DNA of 8,065 nucleotides from Lentisphaeria bacterium (GTDB lineage: Bacteria; Verrucomicrobiota; Lentisphaeria; JABSQK01; UBA12247), in the NCBI GenBank assembly GCA_003477185.1, contig DMTJ01000117.1, positions 1 through 8,065 on the forward strand, given 5' to 3'. Position numbers and translations under genes: made by a program. The notes beneath the pieces were generated by a model, which was given only the letters and a program-made list of their open reading frames with translations, was not told the origin of the DNA and ran no database searches. Shown here piece by piece: positions 6,142 through 8,065 of this stretch (position 1 is the stretch's first letter; each line of letters begins with the position of its first letter).

Positions 6142-7605
6142 TCAGACGCGTGGCAGGTCTTCGGGGCCCTTTGTCGGTAGCTCGCTCGAGCCTTGGAGGA
6201 AAATATCTAGCTGACGTGCGCACTCGCGGCCTTCTGAGATAGCCCACACGATCAAGGACTGACCCCGTCGCATGTCGCCAGCTGCGAAGACATTTTCGAC
6301 ATTGCTCCGGTATTCGGTGGTTTTGACATTTCCACGCTCATCCAGTTCCAGACCCAGGTCTTGAATCATGGTGTTGGTCTCTGGGCCGAGAAAGCCAAGG
6401 GCAAGCAGGACAAGTTCACAAGCCCAGGTCTGCTCACTGCCGGGCACTTCTTCCATGCGCGGCCGGCCTCCATCTGGGTTGGGAACGAACTGAACCTGCA
6501 CAGTCTTAAGACCGGTTAGCTTGCCGTCCTTGCCGACAAATTCCTTGGTCAACACGCTCCAATTGCGATCACAGCCTTCCTCGTGGGAGGTGCTGGTGCG
6601 CAATTTCATTGCGTAGTAAGGCCAGGGCTGGTGCCCGGGGCGCCCGTCAGGTGGTCTGGGCAGGAGCTCAAAGTTGGTGACACTACGTGCACCCTGCCGG
6701 TTCGAGGTGCCGATACAATCACTGCCAGTATCCCCGCCACCGATGACGATCACGTTTTTACCTTCAGCCCGTGTCAGTTCGTCGGTGCTGGGAAAGCCAT
6801 CAGCTACCCATTTGTTTGACTGGGTCAGAAAGTCCATAGCGAAGTGCACGCCGTCCAGCTCTCGGCCAGCGACGGGCATATCTCTGGGCTTGGCCGAACC
6901 ACCGCAGAGAGCAACAGCGTCGAACGCTTCAAGCTCGGACGTAGGCCGATTCACGCCGATATGAGCGTTGGTTTCGAAGGTGATGCCTTCTTCTTCCATG
7001 ATGGCCAGCCGCCGGTCGATGATGTGCTTTTCCATCTTGAAGTCCGGAATGCCGTAGCGCAGCAAGCCGCCGATGCGATCAGCGCGCTCGAATACAGTCA
7101 CGGTGTGGCCTGCGCGGTTAAGCTGTTGGGCGCAGGCTAGACCCGCTGGGCCGGAGCCGATCACAGCGACTACTTTTCCAGTGCGTATGGCTGGTGGCTG
7201 GGCCTTGATTAAACCTTTCGCAAAGGCATGCTCTACGATCGTCTTCTCGACTTCTTCGATGGTGACGGGAGGCTCATTAATGCCAAGAACACACGCCTCT
7301 TCGCAGGGCGCTGGGCATAGCCGACCAGTAAACTCGGGGAAATTATTCGTCGCCTGGAGGCGTTCGATCGCTTCTTCCCAGCGTCCACGATAAACGAGGT
7401 CATTCCAATCTGGGATAATATTTCCCAGCGGACAACCGATATGACAGAACGGGACGCCACAATCCATACAGCGCGAGGCCTGGTCCTGAAGCTTTTCTTC
7501 CGGCCATTCCAGATACAGCTCGTTATAATCCTCTATGCGCTCAGTCGCAGGCCGCTTTGGCGGCAAGGCGCGCGTATCATCCATAAAACCGGTAGGGTTA
7601 CCCAT
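6142..7605 (-). CDS. gltD: Glutamate synthase (NADPH) small subunit GltD
   Basis: FAD- and NADPH-binding beta subunit of glutamate synthase. It passes electrons from NADPH to the large subunit GltB, which makes glutamate from glutamine and 2-oxoglutarate. From ATG 7605 the protein has 487 residues, near the family norm. The N-terminal cysteine region for 4Fe-4S clusters is complete: Cys46, Cys49, Cys54 and Cys58, then Cys97, Cys101 and Cys105. GSGPAG at 150-155 is the FAD Rossmann motif, GGGDTG at 289-294 the NADPH site, and AAGDMRRGQS at 441-450 the conserved C-terminal FAD contact. I chose ATG over the TTG one codon earlier because GGAG lies 7 bases before the ATG. gltB is not adjacent: a terminator and the M18 aminopeptidase lie upstream, and the membrane protein downstream. 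gltB must be elsewhere, or this subunit serves another partner. The length and cysteines favour true GltD. Confidence 0.95.
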   Translation of the reverse strand: MGNPTGFMDDTRALPPKRPATERIEDYNELYLEWPEEKLQDQASRCMDCGVPFCHIGCPLGNIIPDWNDLVYRGRWEEAIERLQATNNFPEFTGRLCPAPCEEACVLGINEPPVTIEEVEKTIVEHAFAKGLIKAQPPAIRTGKVVAVIGSGPAGLACAQQLNRAGHTVTVFERADRIGGLLRYGIPDFKMEKHIIDRRLAIMEEEGITFETNAHIGVNRPTSELEAFDAVALCGGSAKPRDMPVAGRELDGVHFAMDFLTQSNKWVADGFPSTDELTRAEGKNVIVIGGGDTGSDCIGTSNRQGARSVTNFELLPRPPDGRPGHQPWPYYAMKLRTSTSHEEGCDRNWSVLTKEFVGKDGKLTGLKTVQVQFVPNPDGGRPRMEEVPGSEQTWACELVLLALGFLGPETNTMIQDLGLELDERGNVKTTEYRSNVENVFAAGDMRRGQSLIVWAISEGRECARQLDIFLQGSSELPTKGPEDLPRV

Positions 7606-7631
7606 CAAAAAACTCCATAGCCATCAGCGCA

Positions 7632-7647
7632 GCGTGGCAAGACACGC
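7632..7647 (-). repeat. Short stem-loop in the gltD leader
   Basis: GCGTG (7632-7636) and CACGC (7643-7647) form a 5-bp stem with a 6-base loop between the upstream terminator and the gltD start. It is probably in the gltD leader. No clear -35/-10 pair for gltD was found in this spacer, and the stem may be chance. Confidence 0.25.
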
Positions 7648-7659
7648 CCACTGTCATAG

Positions 7660-7714
7660 AATAAGAAAAAGACGGTACAATACCGCCCGCCCGCACGATT
7701 CTCAACCGGCGGGC
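7660..7714 (-). terminator. Intrinsic terminator of the M18 aminopeptidase gene
   Basis: On the minus strand, just past the aminopeptidase stop, a GC-rich inverted repeat (arms 7685-7691 and 7708-7714) is followed by a compact hairpin CGGTA-TTG-TACCG (7685-7673) and then TCTTTTTCTTATTC. The compact stem plus T-rich run is a good Rho-independent terminator. The GC-rich repeat overlaps it by one base and could form an alternative structure. It separates the aminopeptidase from gltD. Confidence 0.7.
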
Positions 7715-7728
7715 CAGCGGCAGCGCTG

Positions 7729-8065
7729 TCAGGCAAGAAACGCCGAGAAACCGCGGTAGGCCATGTACAGGTCAAACTTGCCGACGACTTCCATGGGGGC
7801 ATGCATGCTCATCACGCCGACTCCGCAGTCGATCACGTCCATCTCATACCTGGCCAGCATGTAGGCGATGGTACCGCCGCCGCCCGGATCGACCTTGCCA
7901 ATCTCACCCGTTTGCCAGGTTACCCCGGCATCGTCGAACAATGCGCGCAGCTCGGCTACGTACTCGGCATGGGCATCGTTTGAGCCAGATTTGCCGCGTG
8001 CGCCCACGTACTTGGTCATCACCACGCCATGGTTCAACTGCGCCATATTTTTGTTTGGCGAGCTT
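7729..8065 (-). CDS. M18 family aminopeptidase, C-terminal part (cut by window edge)
   Basis: Zinc-dependent cytosolic aminopeptidase of family M18 (aspartyl aminopeptidase/aminopeptidase I type), which removes N-terminal residues from peptides. About 112 codons are visible, open to the right edge. The residues before the Met at 8046 (SSPNKN) also read in frame, so that Met is internal. Family marks are VMTKYVGARGKSGSNDAHAE, WQTGEIGKVDPGGGGTIA and DVIDCGVGVMSMHAPMEV. The His in SMHAP is the expected zinc ligand, and the ending DLYMAYRGFSAFL is typical of bacterial M18 enzymes. The stop is TGA at 7731-7729. The N-terminal catalytic half lies outside the window, so the subfamily cannot be fixed. 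It is the gene upstream of gltD on the same strand, with a terminator between them. Confidence 0.92.
   Translation of the reverse strand, partial: SSPNKNMAQLNHGVVMTKYVGARGKSGSNDAHAEYVAELRALFDDAGVTWQTGEIGKVDPGGGGTIAYMLARYEMDVIDCGVGVMSMHAPMEVVGKFDLYMAYRGFSAFLA

Noticed and set aside
7598..7624. Nine-codon open frame overlapping the gltD start (MAMEFFDG)
   Set aside because: It has no ribosome site of its own, and the overlap is expected by chance at this length.

Overview
The window looks like chromosomal DNA of a Gram-negative bacterium that makes lipid A. Its core is a tightly packed minus-strand operon, lpxC > fabZ-like > lpxA > trkA (about 3907 down to position 1). The protein styles, the side-by-side LpxC and FabZ, and an AraC-type regulator of the sulfatase/sugar-cluster kind suggest Verrucomicrobiota, perhaps an Opitutae/Coraliomargarita-like marine lineage. 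That placement is inference from family resemblance only.

Layout. (1) 1-1293, minus: a TrkA-type potassium-channel regulator, cut by the window edge shortly before its C-terminus. (2) 1345-3907, minus: lpxA, a double-hotdog FabZ-like protein and lpxC, joined by two ATGA stop/start overlaps. (3) 3908-4077: a divergent intergenic region with a good promoter for lpxC and a weaker one for the opposite gene. (4) 4078-4365, plus: a small putative lipoprotein resembling the periplasmic domain of ExbD. (5) 4532-5399, plus: a decayed AraC-family regulator with two in-frame TAG stops and a frameshift. (6) 5404-6066, minus: an unrecognised membrane protein whose stop lies 4 bases from that of the AraC pseudogene. 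(7) 6142-7605, minus: gltD, the small subunit of glutamate synthase, with no gltB beside it. (8) 7606-7728: a spacer with an intrinsic terminator for the next gene. (9) 7729-8065, minus: the C-terminal end of an M18 aminopeptidase.

How the genes work together. LpxA and LpxC carry out the first two steps of lipid A synthesis. FabZ competes for the same 3-hydroxyacyl-ACP pool and sends it to membrane fatty acids, so co-translating all three is a sensible way to balance outer- and inner-leaflet lipid supply. TrkA is probably co-transcribed, but its role is in potassium uptake. GltD, the aminopeptidase and the membrane protein are housekeeping or unknown and show no clear link to the lipid A operon.

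No CRISPR array, tRNA, rRNA, insertion sequence or wholly new system was seen. The most notable items are the FabZ-like tandem protein, whose two halves have lost complementary motifs; the TTG start of lpxC lying at the predicted transcription start; the ExbD-like lipoprotein without a membrane helix; and the decayed AraC gene.
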